This document shows, one piece after another, positions 11,797-24,331 of a stretch of 64,000 bases of DNA. The DNA comes from Allacma fusca (Eukaryota > Arthropoda > Collembola > Symphypleona > Sminthuridae). The stretch lies in the NCBI GenBank assembly GCA_947179485.1, contig OX359245.1, forward strand, positions 2,337,001-2,401,000, written 5' to 3'. The notes under the pieces are model-generated. The model searched no databases. It saw only the letters and a program-made list of their open reading frames with translations, and was not told where the DNA came from. The translations under genes and the position numbers were made by a program. How positions within the stretch are numbered: position 1 is the first letter of the stretch; each line of letters opens with the position of its first letter.

Positions 11797-12850
11797 TAGG
11801 CCTCCGCACATGTACAATTTCCTTAAACATGAACATGAACTTGAACATGAACATGAATTTTCATGTTTTACATGAGTTGTTTTCAAAATTACACGAATTA
11901 AATCATGTGATTCAAAACGAATACTTGATTTTTATTTCATGTGAATAAAGCACACATGAACATGACATTTACATGAACATGAAAAGTGGCAATTTCAAGT
12001 ACATGAACTGGACATGAACATGTACATGAACATGATGACATGAACTAAATTTCAGAAGAGTTATTAAGCTTATATTTAAGAAAGTACACAACAAGAGAGA
12101 TTCGGATTCCCGCAATAAGGAAATAACACTAGCTTGTTTAGCAAATGCTTCTACAATTGCACCCTTGTGGTCTGCGACAGGTTCTTTCTTTAAATCAATT
12201 GATTTGTGATGCTGCACTAAAGACCTTTAATATCCGGTTCCCGAATTTGCTTCAACTTTAAGGGAGTATCTAAAAGCATAGTTTTCATTGTCCTTGCCGC
12301 TAACTAAATTGTATGTACACAATAATATCTCCAGATATTTCCTTCCTCGAGTGTAAAATGATTATGTACACTTGATCGTTGTTTCTTAACGTTTTTTAAT
12401 GGCAATTCTTGAAGTTCTTCCAAAAATGTCAATTTCCTGAATAATGCTACTTCCAGGTGCTTTTTCGGTCATATTTGAACCTTCTTTTTCCTTAATAGTG
12501 TCAGTGCACAACTTAAAATGACGCTTAATACGATAAAGGAATTGAACGACATGGAAACGTTTGGCTATTAGTAGCATACTTTGTGGTGACATGAAAATAT
12601 TCGTGTTTTTGAGCTTGAGTTCATGTCTTCCGCTTTTGTGAACATGAAAGTGTACATGAAAATATTGTCATGTTTTCAAGGTAACCTGCACATGACATAA
12701 GACATGACTTGAAAAATCATGTCTGTTGTCAAGTATGTTTTAAATGCACATGAATGGTTTGTGACTCGATAATCAGATACATGAACATGAGTTGAGACAT
12801 GAGTCAGACATGAATGTTTCATGTCTGAGTTGTACATGAGCGGAGGCCTA
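11797..12850. mobile_element. hAT-type element B nested in element A (1054 bp)
   Basis: The terminal inverted repeats TAGGCCTCCGC and GCGGAGGCCTA are perfect, and the octamer GATAGAGT flanks both ends (11789-11796, 12851-12858), a clear 8-bp target duplication. Subterminal arms are built from ACATGAACATG-type hexamer repeats. Short minus-strand frames at 11969-12217 and 12386-12592 may be degenerate transposase, but no catalytic motif is visible. Non-autonomous. Confidence 0.85.
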
Positions 12851-13221
12851 GATAGAGTAGACGCTTGGGCTCTGATATCTATATTTTCAATTTGCTCAGC
12901 CGTTGGCTTTTACCACCTATTTCATCGATGTAGAAATGTCCCCTATGCGTGGACTACATTTACAAATCGCATAGTTCGTTTGTTAGACTAGGTCTTTTGT
13001 CTTTGTTAGACACAGACTAGATTTATCCAGGTCAACATTTAAACCATACGGTTAGCCAATTTTATTGATCAGTACCGATTCATTGGTATCATATCTGATG
13101 CCATTGAATTGTCATTAGCCAGTGTTGATTTAATTCGTGACCTTTTTCATGACGTCTTACTAATCCACATTAAATGTAACCTACAACTAGTACATCTTAT
13201 CGGTGGCGTCTAATAATCAAT

Positions 13222-13440
13222 ATAATAATAATAATAATAATAGGGTTTTATTGGTTGATATAGTGGCCTCAGCCGTTACAACCTTTAATAATCAATATGG
13301 TAACAGTCAAAGTCATGCAACTATTAGTGACACAGTAAGGTCAATCTGAGGTCATGTGACTACTAGTGACACAGTAAGGTCAATCTTAGGTCATGTGACT
13401 ACTAGTGACACAGTAAGGTCATGTGACCTCAAATTGACCT
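13222..13440. repeat. AAT microsatellite and 39-bp tandem repeat
   Basis: A run of about seven AAT units lies at 13222-13243. From 13318 a 39-bp unit containing AGTGACACAGTAAGGTCAA is repeated about three times, the last copy diverging into GGTCATGTGACCTC. Both lie inside element A. Confidence 0.7.
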
Positions 13441-13933
13441 TATTGGGTCACCAATAGTCTCATGACAGATTACGGTTTTAAGGGGCGCATGACCTATAAT
13501 GAAACTTGGTGAGTAACTAGTAGTAAATCACCTATGATTGACTTTATTGGCGCATTACTGGTCACATGACACTAGAATGACATACTCAATGTAAGTGTAT
13601 ATTTTATATGGGCGATAGTAGGCGAATCTACCAAGAATTAGTCAATGCCCAGTTTTTGTGCTTTGACGTGTTTTTTCACGATTCCAATTACACAAATCAA
13701 TTCCTATGTGCTCTAGAAATCTATTACAACAATCACTTTAGTAAATTTCTAGCGTCTCTAGAACCTTGAAACAATACAATTTGGATTGTATTGTTTTTTT
13801 CAATTCCTGTTTTGTTTTTGTTTTAGTTTTGTATCTCGAAAATGGATATTGTTTGTTTAGTTTTGTATCAAAGACAAAAACAATACAAAAGTACAAAACT
13901 AAACGAGTACAATATTACAGCACTATATGTATG

Positions 13934-14660
13934 TATGTATGAGTCAGACTTTTGAATAGACTGAGGATCACTCGTATTGTGAAAGTGTACAATTTAACTT
14001 TTCTGTTCACTGTCTCGAGAATAAACCTATACAAACATATTTAAGTAAACTTTTATTGCTGAAATATTTTTACGAAACAGTGCAGTAATTTCAATCGATT
14101 TCCTTTCAATCATTATTCATCATAGTCAAAGATATAAAAAATGACATAAAGGAACAAGGGGGGCTGAACTAAATTGTATGTGAGGCTACACTGTGGCTCA
14201 GATATCTGTAGAACTCAGTTTCCAAGTATACGAATTACACGTTACAGAAAGCCTTCCTTTACAAACTTCCTTTGACCAATAAATAAATGTGTAATTCGTA
14301 TAGTTACTTGGTAACTTGGTTCTACAGATATGTGAGCCACAGTGTAGCCTCAACTACAATTTAGTTCAGCCCCCCTTGTTCTTTTGTCATTTTTTATATC
14401 TTTGACTCTGACAAATAATGGCTGAAAGGAAATCGCTTGAAAGGAAATCGATTAAAATCAAATGGATTGAAAGAAAATCGACTGAAATTACGACACTGTT
14501 TCATACAAATATGTTTGTCAGCAATAAAAGTTTACTTAAATACATATGTACTTAAATGGTTTATTCTCGAGACTGTGAACAAAGTGAAATTGTACACTTT
14601 CACAATACTTGCGATCTTCAGTCTATTCAAAAGTCTGACTCAGAGATGCATAAAAATTAA
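13934..14660. repeat. Palindromic core upstream of the desaturase
   Basis: Arms of about 310-370 bp (13934-14240 and 14289-14660) are inverted copies around a 48-bp spacer. The right arm immediately precedes the desaturase start codon, so it may hold that gene's promoter, and the same promoter faces outward on the left arm towards the pseudogene. Long palindromes of this kind are unstable and can extrude as hairpins. Confidence 0.85.
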
Positions 14661-14730
14661 AATCTTTTGAGGAGTTTTTTCACACAGTTCCACATCAACT
14701 ACTCACCATACTGTTTTAAAACTCTTTAAC

Positions 14731-16353
14731 ATGGAATCAAAAATAAAAGAACGGCAGTTATCGCCAACACCAGACATTACAAACCCGATGGGGGACGAGG
14801 ATTTTAAAGCCCCGAGTTTTGAAACAAGAAATGGCTTTGTCAAAAGAAAAGAAGTTTTACGGTTACATTTTGCTATAATCCATATATTCGGAATTATTGG
14901 GCTGGTAATGGCTTTCCAGGGACGTGTGATGCTTTCAACACTCATATTTGGTAAACTCCATAGTTATTTGTTATTATTGCTAGCACTAAATTGCTAAGCC
15001 ACGTATAGGCGAAGCGATACATTAGAGGTCATTATTATAAGGGACAATGTAACTATATACTTCCAGGTTTATGAGCAAATTACTTGAACTTCAAGAATTT
15101 TTTTTGAAATCGAAAGTTCAATTAAATATTGCAGTATTTAGTCTATCCTAATAATTTACAGCTGTCCGGGAAAAATAAATTGATTTTAAAATCCCACACT
15201 AGGCAGTGAGCGTTCAAGCATATGACTTTATTTTTTATATTTTATTGCACCATAAATAATTGTTCAAAAAAATTCATATACGATTTCTACACTTATCTAA
15301 TTGTATTTTTGTTATAGCCGAGGCTACCTCCACTTTATGTCATATTGGAGTTGGAGCAGGAGCCCACAGATTATTTGCTCATCGAAGTTATAAAGCCAAA
15401 ACTCCATTGAGAGCACTACTGGCAATTTTATTTGCCTTTGCTGGTCAGGTATAAACTCAGTTATTTACAAAAATCTGAAAACAATTACACATACAGATTT
15501 GTAGATCTAACTAACGCTATTTAATTTTGGGACTAGCAATCTCTGTGGCTCTGGACTGCATGGCACCGTGTCCATCACAAATTAACGGACACTGACGCCG
15601 ATCCTCACAACTCAACAAGAGGCTTTTTTTATTCCCATATTGGTTGGCTACTCACCTACGATCACGATAAGTTTATGGAAAACTACAAGAAAATTGACAT
15701 GTCGGATATGGAAAATGATCCCATCGTCATGTTTCATGAACGGTTAGTGTCAAATATTTTGAGTATTTGCTGGACAAGAGGGCTAAAATTACAGATAGAA
15801 TAATTGAAATAGTGCTGTTTGTTTTTTAAACAGATACTACGATATCTTCCACTTGGTTTGTATATTTATAATACCTACGTTGATACCTTGGTACATTCTT
15901 GGGGAATCCCTTTTTCTTTCTTTCTGTGTTGGGGCCTGCTTCCGACACTGCTCGTGCTCTCACAAAACCTTCCTTGTAAACAGTGTTGCACACCTCTGGG
16001 GCTACAGACCTTATGACACGTGAGTCACTGGCTGCATAAGGAATCATTACGTCGCATACATTTTCAGTTTTGACAACATTAATTTCTCTTGCAGTTCAAT
16101 TAGTTCTGCAGAGAACAAGCTCGTTTCTTTCCTAGCTTTAGGTGAGGGTTGGCATAACTACCATCACGTTTTCCCCTGGGATTACAAGACAGCAGAGTTG
16201 GGTCCGTATCGATGGAACATATCAGCAGCTTTTATAGACTTCTGTGCCTGGTTTGGTTGGGCGTACGATTTGAAATCTGCTGGAAAAGAAGCCGTTGGGA
16301 AGCGAGTGGCAAGAACAGGAAATCATCTTCACCTTCAAAATGGTGCTTGGTGA
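14731..16353 (+). CDS. Delta-9-type acyl-CoA desaturase (five exons)
   Basis: A membrane di-iron enzyme of the ER that introduces a double bond into saturated acyl-CoAs (stearoyl-CoA desaturase family). The exons are 14731-14950, 15318-15448, 15537-15742, 15834-16019 and 16095-16353, all with GT-AG borders and matching phases, giving 333 residues, close to the usual 330-360. The three histidine boxes are intact: HRLFAH at residues 90-95, HRVHH at 127-131 and HNYHH at 268-272. The NSVAH...YRPYD block at 235-247, DTDADPHN and FPWDYKTAELG are family hallmarks. The N-terminus is short before the first membrane pair. The closest match is insect-type delta-9; regiospecificity cannot be read from sequence. 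Its upstream region is one arm of a palindrome. Confidence 0.9.
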
Positions 16354-19300
16354 TGGGGCGAAGCAGATATTCCTATTAAGAATATTCTGGTTACTGGAAC
16401 CCTATACTCGACGAAAGAACTTTAAACGGTACGATTGTCGTTTAGTTCAAAAGTGATGAATTATAGTGTTAGACAGTCTAAATTATTTGTTCGATTCCCC
16501 AAGGGGTTATTACATCAATAGTAGATAATTTGTTTTTGTTTGAAATGGTACAGGGTTTAAATTTTGCGGGGGTATTTCTATTAAGTTTTTGCGCCGAAAT
16601 GAATTGGTAGCATTATTATCTACAGTTTAGGACATTTGTGGATGTTCCCTGACACATGGCGAAGGAGTTGCTCGCAGTTGAAAATAGAAAGTAACAGGGA
16701 TGGATAAATACTGTGCTTACTGTACAGCTAAAAGTTGTGAATAACGACTTTATTAAGTTGCTTGTAATTATGTTGAATGTAATAATTATATAACTCGTAA
16801 TTCTAGCAACAATGGGGACATGATAAATGTATAATCAGTACAGCTCCTGTATATTAAAAAGTTGTTTTAAGTCACCTATGGTTTCAACCATTGACGAGTT
16901 TTTTGATATACTGCACTAAATAAATTACAGTATGTAGTTTCCACAATTCACAAAGAAGTGAACTATCAAAATGCTTCCTGGATAAATAAAAAAATTTCTA
17001 CAAATAGGCGTCAAAATATTTTTGAATTTATTTTCTTGTTTTAATCAAAACATGAAGTGCAACACGCACTTGCGTAATTTGAATATGAGTGTAAACGTTT
17101 TTAGGGGCGAAGTGAAGCTGAGAGGCTATATATCTGTTTTATTTACCGGACGAGAACTGCAGGACCAAGAGCACCATGCAATTCAAATGTTTTATGGGAG
17201 CAGATTATGTAAAAAATGAGTCTATTGTTTTTGAAGGAGATCGGGACACTCGTTTAATCTCAAAGAATTAGATGAGAGCACGTCATAAATACATACGTAC
17301 ACAAAGTGAGAAGTAAAGCGTGTGTCATCTAAAGTCGAATCTGTCTTTTCCACGAACCGGTAGATGTCGCATAAACTCGTGGATGCATAATTCAAGTGTA
17401 CAGACAGAATGATGCAACACGCGTGAATTCAATTACTCATTAAATCTATACAAAACCAATAGTGGAAGTAAAAGTGTATACATAAACACGTCGGTAGATG
17501 AGAAAATGTTTTAAGTGCTCCGCTATGTACATATAAACCTATTAATGCGCTTTAGTTAACGTTCGTGTGTGTACATACATACATATATTGTAATATTTGT
17601 AGCTGCATTTTAAATGTCTATTACTATGAATTTGCTGTATCGGGTAGAATAGAGTTTTGGCGGTCTGATGAAAATAAATATTGGGATATTTACACTATTA
17701 CTGTGAATTGAGCTTCATTTTCCAATTTGTTATGCCTATTTCACTGATCTAGGATCTCTGATTTTTGAGGTCAGGGGTTTATTACCAAAATTTGAAATCT
17801 CTAGCGAAATTTGATTTCATCAGCTGTTTATGTCATTATGGATGTTTTTCGAAAACTTTTCATAAGCATTCGCCCAGACAAGAGCTAAAAATGTGCTTCC
17901 TAACTTGGGGTTTGCTTTGGAAACTAAGTTAATATTTTTTTCAGAATACTATATTAGTAATTTTCCCGAAGATCAAAGGCAGCAATTGCTGCTAATTGGC
18001 TTTTTTCAATGATTCTTAATATTTTCTTCATACGTTTTTCTCGGTTGAAAGCCAAGCCTGAACTTATTTACGCTTATTTTGCATTAACATTTCTCACGTT
18101 TTAATTAATGACAGTTTTAATCACAGCAGGCTTTGAGTTCATGTTCTACTCCAACTGTTTTAACTTGTTTTATACTGCAGCGACAACAACCAAATAGTTT
18201 GTGATGCGCTCTCACAAAAGATCCCAGTGGTAGTTACAACCATACCCACGTTAAAAAATTTGATTTTGTAAATTGAAGCACATCCAACAAAACGTACATC
18301 ACCAATTCCAAAATTCAAAATGTGACAACTTTTGACAAATTTCCAAAGGAATCTTTTGACCTAAAATTTTTTTCCTAATGTTCCAAGGGGCAAGAATTTT
18401 TTTTGGAAAACGGAAAAATTCCTCTAAGGGACAAAAATTCTCCCAAGCCGACGCAAGCAATAACCAAAGTGATACATATAGCCATAGCTTTAAGACGTTA
18501 GATGTTGGATGTTTAGACGGTATATTATCCTGAATTTTTCAAACATAATTCTTTGGTAATTTATTTGAGAGTTCAAAACTTGCGGTATCAGGAACTGAAA
18601 TCGTGGGGACAATTTAAAGAATTGTTTTAAAAGGAAATTTTGCTCTTTATTTCAATTACAATAATCCCTCACATTTTCAGCTCCTGTGATCAAAATTTAA
18701 AATTTTCATAAAAACTACCTGACTTTGCTCCACTACCTTTGGGGGTATGACCAGAGATTTTGAGCGGCAGGAATAAAATTCATTTTGAAAAATTAGGAAA
18801 CTGATTTTGCTTCATAATAAGGGAATAGTGTATGATTTTCGTCATTATATCTTGTGTGGGGTCCACCCAAGGGTCAGATTCGTTTAAATCTTTCTGGAAG
18901 ATCATTTTTAAAATCCTAAATTATTTTCCTGTTTTCATACCAAATTTCAAAATGGCAAAGAAATTTAAAAATCCGTTAGCAAAAATGAATCATTTCCTTG
19001 GGATTTTCCTGCCAGAAATATTTTTCCCTGAGAAGAATCTTTTCGTCTTCCCACAAAACTCCGACCACTGGCTCCAAAATATGGAAATATCTTGTAGATG
19101 CAAGAGCTACAGCTGGGGGTATGTGGATTGAAAATGCCCTGAAATATTTGCCCACCCAGCTTAAAATGCCCTAAATGCCTGCCCACATGCCCAATTTTAA
19201 CCAGGTGGACAGCTTTTGAAAATGAACTGATTTTGGTCATTTTGTGAAGGGCAAGTTGAACATTTTGGTGGCACCAATATTGATTTGCTAACTTAGATTC

Positions 19301-20970
19301 AGAGTATCCAAATGTATAAAAACGCAGCGAAGGAAAAGTCACAAACGTTAATACCAGGTTATTCGCTTGTTCTTTAATGTTAAAACTGCAAAACCGTTGA
19401 CAGAGAAAGTATACATTATTGAAGGGCGGAGCTAAATTATATTTTCTTTTGGAGTTTAAATCCATTCAGTAAAAATATGAGTGTGCGGGACCAGTGTAAT
19501 TTTCGAAGGGTGGTGAAGCTGAATTTATTGATCCAGTTATTCTACATCTCAATGGCCTGCAGTTTGTAACAGCAGGGCTGATAAGCAATATTATCAACAA
19601 TAATTCCTGGAAAAATAGCTCGAGTAAAAACCAATAATGTACATCCTCAATGCAGGTCCCCCAGATATTGTTTTTTGTAACTTTACTATGTAGAGAGAAA
19701 ATACTATATGGATTAAAATTTGAACAAGAAAAACATGTTCGCCCACAAGTGGCATACATATTCATATGTGGAATAAATTACCACCATCCTTGCGAAACCT
19801 GAATAATATTAGTTTTCGTAGCGATTTTTATAAATGAATTTGACTACGACGAAGCCCTGACTGTATACTATTAGATTATTAAATGTATGCTTATTATTGG
19901 TTTTAAGTGACCAAATATGAATGGTTAAGTTACATTGTTGTCCGTCAATGGAAATCTTGGATTAGTTTCTATGTACGACTTGCCAACTAAAACTAAATAA
20001 ATCAAATCAAATACATGTATGCACTGGGGTATGTGCATTTTTCCATGATGGAGGATCTTCATTGAATTTTCCAGTTTGAATAAATAGTACCTAGAAAAAA
20101 TATATCTTAGCCATATTATGTACAGGTGTTTCACAAGTTGTAAGGTCCAATATGGCCTATGACATCCAAACGTATTTCCTCAACGGTTGAGTTAACTTTC
20201 AATCATCAACGTAATGGCAAATCTATTATAAAATTGATTGAAAACAGTAGCCTTTGCAGACCTGTATGACTGATTTCTAAGACCTCAGCGTTGATTAGCA
20301 ATAACACATCATATAACTCTTACCAATATGTATAAACAAAAGCCAAAACAATGGAAATACCAAGTAAGGTATTTTCAAACAACCTTTATTCAAAATTGTA
20401 AAGATATTTTCAAATTGAGTGCCATGAAGTCGTAGACCTTCTGCTATTTTATTCCAGGATTCTACCTAAAATGCCCAAATATATTATAGAATGAAAATAT
20501 GTTAAATTGTGCCGTCCTCGCCTTGAAATAATAATGCCCAAGCAACAACATTTTTAAATCGAGATACACTTACTTTAACTGTGAAGAGCATCAATTGTGG
20601 CGCTTTTGGTCACATAATGAGGTGTCCGGGCGAATGTTTATTTCGCTTTTGTAGGAAATTTTGTTGGACGCTTTTACAATTTGTTTCATTGACCTAACTC
20701 ACTGGGTCACAGGGTGCACAAATAGGATTTCGTCTTAAAGTTTCATGGATTTCTCAAAATTCGACATCCAGATTGCTACCCAAAATATTGTCAAAAGCTA
20801 ATATAAAAATACTCTGTTTCGACAAGCCATGGAAACCATCACAACCATCTCTGAGGTCGGCAAAGTCATCCGCTCATAATCTACGCATAGGAACACAATA
20901 CGCAATGAATACGGACAAGATTTAATTAATTAATTAACTAAAATGATAGCTTGCTACAGAACGTCTATCC
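16354..20970. other. Desaturase 3' region and AT-rich intergenic DNA
   Basis: The first 600 bases are matched by the inverted copy at 10610-11050, so they belong to the duplicated unit and probably include the 3' UTR. Beyond 16960 I see no supported gene. A block around 17620-17665 ending TTTTGGCGGTCT recurs in similar form at about 27110-27155, indicating a small dispersed repeat. Two in-line minus frames at 18965-19765 separated by a stop look non-coding. Confidence 0.45.
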
Positions 20971-21988
20971 CAGAGCTGCGCACAAGTACAAGTAGACCAC
21001 GAGTATTTCAAGTCAAGTTCGCGTTCGGGTCGTGGTGAAGTAAATAAAATTAAAACTATGAACGGTTCGGGTCGTGTTCAGGAATTTAATGGACTTGACC
21101 ATGATTTCTTACGTCAAGTCAAGTACGTGGTCAAGAATAATTATTTTACTTGAACGAAGTACTTGGTCATGTTCAAGTAAATATTTAGAAGTACTTGACC
21201 ACGAACTTGAGTTTTTCGTGTAAAAGTTCAAGTAATCATGCTTGAGCAAGTCTCCATGGCTGAGGGAGTTTTCAATTCACTTACGATTCACTATACTAAA
21301 TAAAACTTAAAGCGGAATTTTAGTGCATCATTTTAAGAGGCCTTAGTTAACTTGTTCCGTGTGTAAATACAAAAGAATGCTCAACACTCATATGGATCGG
21401 CTCCGTAGAAATTGATTTAAAAATGTTCACCCATTTTTACAATAGAATATGTCAACAAAACCTAAAAGGAGTTCTGTGTTACCGAAAATGTCAACTGAGA
21501 CACCAGACACACCGGCTACTCGAAACCAGAGTAGATCTTCATTGTACATTCTACATTCAATGAGAACGGTCAAAAATACAATTTTTGTTTTTAGAGGCGG
21601 TTGCTCGCATTATGCTGGGTGAAACCTAGTGTGTTAGAAACGAAGTAGAAGTATGTTCACGTACACACCTGACAAATATAAATTTTTCTCCAATAAAATT
21701 TAAGTATTTTGGTGTCGTACAAGTCAGGTTTCTTGTACTTGAAAGTTCAAGTTCATGGTCAAGTTCGGGTCATGGTCAAGTCAAGTTAACGTTGGACCCG
21801 AAACGCGCGTATAAAATCATGGTCAAGTAATCTGAGAATTACTTGAAAACCCGAACTTGTTACATTCAAGTATTACTTGAACTGAAATTGTCAAGTTCGG
21901 GTTACCTTGAAATACGTACTTGAGAAGTCGGGGTCAAGTCAAGTTCGTGGTCGGATTTTTATAAATACTTGACCCGAGCGCAGCACTA
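20971..21988. mobile_element. hAT-type element C (1018 bp)
   Basis: The ends CAGAGCTGCGC and GCGCAGCACTA are inverted with mismatches, and the octamer GTCTATCC is present on both sides (20963-20970, 21989-21996). Subterminal arms are made of many TCAAGTACTTG and TTCGGGTC repeats in both orientations. The interior (21250-21660) shows no transposase. A fragment of a related element is at about 27237-27330. Confidence 0.85.
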
Positions 21989-22230
21989 GTCTATCCCATG
22001 TCAAAATTTTCATTAATTACTCTACACAACTATACTAAAGTTTTTTCAGCATCAAAATAATACTACAAAATTTATCTGCTCAACTTAAATTTCGGGGTTT
22101 ATTTTATTTATTAAATAAACAAAGGACCTCCCAATTGTAATATTTAGTTTAATGTATACGTGCTACATGCATGCATCAATAAGACCAGAAGGTTTACGCT
22201 GCTTTAAACTTACGCAAAGCTAGTGCAAGC

Positions 22231-22821
22231 TTATTTTTTGTAAGTTAAATCACAAGGTTTACAAGGCGGCATAATGCAAACTGGATAACGTCCTCCTCCG
22301 TGTCGAGATGGATCTGAATATTGGTGGCAGTATCCACTGCAGCAATACTCGTTCACATGACAAGAATCCAAAGGCCATTTACACTGTAACAGAGGTTTTT
22401 CATATTTAATCAGTTCAACCGCAATTAAATGTTCATTTAAGTATCAACTTTTGTTTACTCGGCGGGAATTTCTTACATAATCATTTACAGGCCCCCACGG
22501 CGATTGTGGACAGTCGCATGGTGTGGGTTTGCAGATAGTTTCAGATGGGCCATTCGTAGTACACCAGTTGGAGCAACAGTCTGTCATTCGCCTGCAGTTT
22601 TTGGTTCCGTCAGGGAGACATTCATCAGACTTAAGACAGAAATTTCGATTCTCGTTGTAAACAATATTTTAATAACATGAGAAATAATTAATCAAGTGCA
22701 TTAAATAATTTACCAGTGGGTATATTTCGATGGTTCGAGGACGCCAACCAAACAAGTTTCTATATCCGTAGCCCATCTGCGACACCGCCATTTTCGTTCC
22801 CAATGAAATCAGTGTAAGCAT
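22231..22821 (-). CDS. Secreted protein with two cystine-knot-like domains
   Basis: Three exons on the minus strand (22714-22821, 22477-22650, 22231-22383) join in frame to about 144 residues, with introns of 63 and 93 bases. Residues 1-15 are a short hydrophobic signal-like region; the true start could be in an upstream exon because the frame stays open past the ATG. Exon 2 and exon 3 each hold an inhibitor-cystine-knot spacing: C-x7-C-x5-CC-x3-C-x9-C and C-x6-C-x5-CC-x3-C-x16-C. Such folds occur in secreted arthropod peptides of diverse roles (inhibitors, channel modulators, antimicrobial, structural). Nothing here identifies which. A broken paralogue lies at 7210-7670. Confidence 0.65.
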
Positions 22822-22829
22822 ACATGTGA

Positions 22830-23402
22830 TAAATACTGCAGACCTTGTGAATTACAAAGGTATTAGTTATTTATTAATGTAATCCGAATATGAATTAGAG
22901 TTTCTGTTATATTAGAGACGCTATAATATTTAAAATAATGCTAACCGCATCTTAAATTCCACTTTACTAATTATGTATACATTTTTTCTGTAATAAAATA
23001 TTTAAGTTTTCTAGTCATTGGTTCTAGTATTTGGTCTTACTGGATATTTGGTTCTTAGATTTTTAGTTGTCATTTGAGGTTAAATAATAGGAAGAATTTG
23101 ATAAAAATTAGTGTAATAATTGTTTTAAGTTTAAACGACGTTTTATTAAAATAATGATTTTCAGAAAAGATATTAATAAATATTTATTTACTTCGAATGA
23201 AGTTTTCGCTGGTAAAATGTGCAATACTGTTTCGGTTATTCGGATAACCGACGAACGGTTCGGTTATAAAAATCATCCGAACCGATGTATGGCGGTTCGG
23301 TTTCGGATAGGAGTATTTTTTTATCCGAACAAAACGGTTCGGTTCGGATTTTGACAAAAAATTAACCGAAAACTTCGGTTCGGATTTGTGTTTTATCCGA
23401 AC
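22830..23402. other. Upstream region of the cysteine-rich gene and a TTCGG-rich repeat
   Basis: The stretch to about 23000 is the duplicated 5' flank shared with 7480-7670. From 23225 the DNA is dense in GGTTCGG, ATCCGAAC and CCGAACCG in both orientations, typical of subterminal arms of a DNA element. Element D inserted into this repeat and its continuation is at 24324-24340. Outer ends were not found. Confidence 0.5.
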
Positions 23403-24323
23403 CAGTTCTTCTGTTGGGGACAAAATTCTTGTCCCGTCCCCGTCCCGTCCCGTCCCGATATTTTTTAAAAACCTTTGTCCCCAGTCCCGTACCGACAACC
23501 GGGACACGGGGACAAAAACCATGTCCCCGTCCCGTCCCCAAAAATTTATAAAAACGTTGTCCCCGGTCCCGTCCCGAAAGTCGGGACATGGGGACAAAAA
23601 TCTTGTCCCCGTCCCGTCCCCAAAATTTTTAAAAAACGTTGTCCCCTGTCCCGTCCCGAAAGTCGGGACATGGGGACAACAACCTTGTCCCCGTCCCGTC
23701 CCCGAAATTAAAAAAAATATTGTACCCGGTCCCGAAAATCGTGGAATGTGAACAAAATTCCTGTACCGTCCCGATAATTACTGAAAACAGTTGTCGACAT
23801 TCCCATACTGAAAATCGGAACATGAGGAAAATTTCGTACAAAAAATATTTGTATCATACACATAAAAAACGCATTTATAGAATCGTGTCTCCAAGATTCT
23901 TCCTGAACTTTTTGAGCAACAAGCCTCATTTTCTACAAAGGTGAAATAGTGTTCACAGAATAGTTTACTGATGAGCATTAAAGCTGAAACGTTATCCTTG
24001 TTCTGCTATGCTTGCTCGTCCCGTCCCGTTATATACACGACCAAAAAGCATGTCCCGTCCCAAATATAGTGGGGACAATTTGTTTTGTCCCCGTCCCGTC
24101 CCTGATATAATGGGGACAATTTTTTTTGTCCCCGTCCCGTCCCCGATATAATGGGGACATTTTTTTTTGTCCCCGTCCCGTCCCGAATATAATGGGGACA
24201 ATTTTTTTTGTCCCCGTCCCGTCCCGAATACGACATGGGGACAATTATTTTGTCCCCGGGGACGTCCCGTCCCGGTCCGTCCAGTGTCCCGACGGGACGT
24301 CCCTGTCCCCGGCAGAAGCTCTG
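23403..24323. mobile_element. hAT-type element D with GTCCCC minisatellite arms (921 bp)
   Basis: The octamer ATCCGAAC flanks both ends (23395-23402, 24324-24331), and the ends CAGTTCTTCTG and CAGAAGCTCTG are inverted with mismatches, as in hAT elements. Almost the whole body consists of degenerate repeats, about 40-70 bp long, of CCCCGTCCCGTCCC with TGGGGACAA. The left half carries units containing AGTCGGGACA and the right half units with ATAATGGGGACA. The long open frames here on both strands are low-complexity artefacts of the repeats. Confidence 0.85.
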
Positions 24324-24331
24324 ATCCGAAC

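Larger units (their letters stand above)
11333..13925. mobile_element. hAT-type non-autonomous element A (2.6 kb)
   Basis: The ends are TAGTGCCGTAAT... and ...ATTACAGCACTA, with inverted arms of about 250-300 bp rich in TTGTTTTTGT. The flanking octamer TATGTATG occurs at 11325-11332 and 13926-13933, an 8-bp target duplication as expected for hAT transposons, although the site is itself a short GTAT repeat. The interior has no intact transposase. It contains element B, an AAT microsatellite and 39-bp repeats. Confidence 0.75.
10610..16960. repeat. Large imperfect inverted duplication centred on about 14265
   Basis: The right arm (14289-16960) is the desaturase gene with its upstream and 3' regions. 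The left arm (14240 down to 10610) is its inverted, partly deleted copy. Matching blocks run in mirror order: promoter region (13934-14240 with 14289-14660), first exon (11167-11324 with about 14640-14790), start of exon 3 (about 11085-11150 with 15510-15560) and 3' region (10610-11050 with about 16490-16960). The spacer at the centre is 48 bp. A 2.6-kb hAT-type element at 11333-13925 interrupts the left arm. Confidence 0.85.

Noticed and set aside
18965-19765. Two in-phase minus-strand frames (166 and 99 codons)
   Set aside because: No domain, no splice signals, odd composition. Probably chance in AT-rich DNA.
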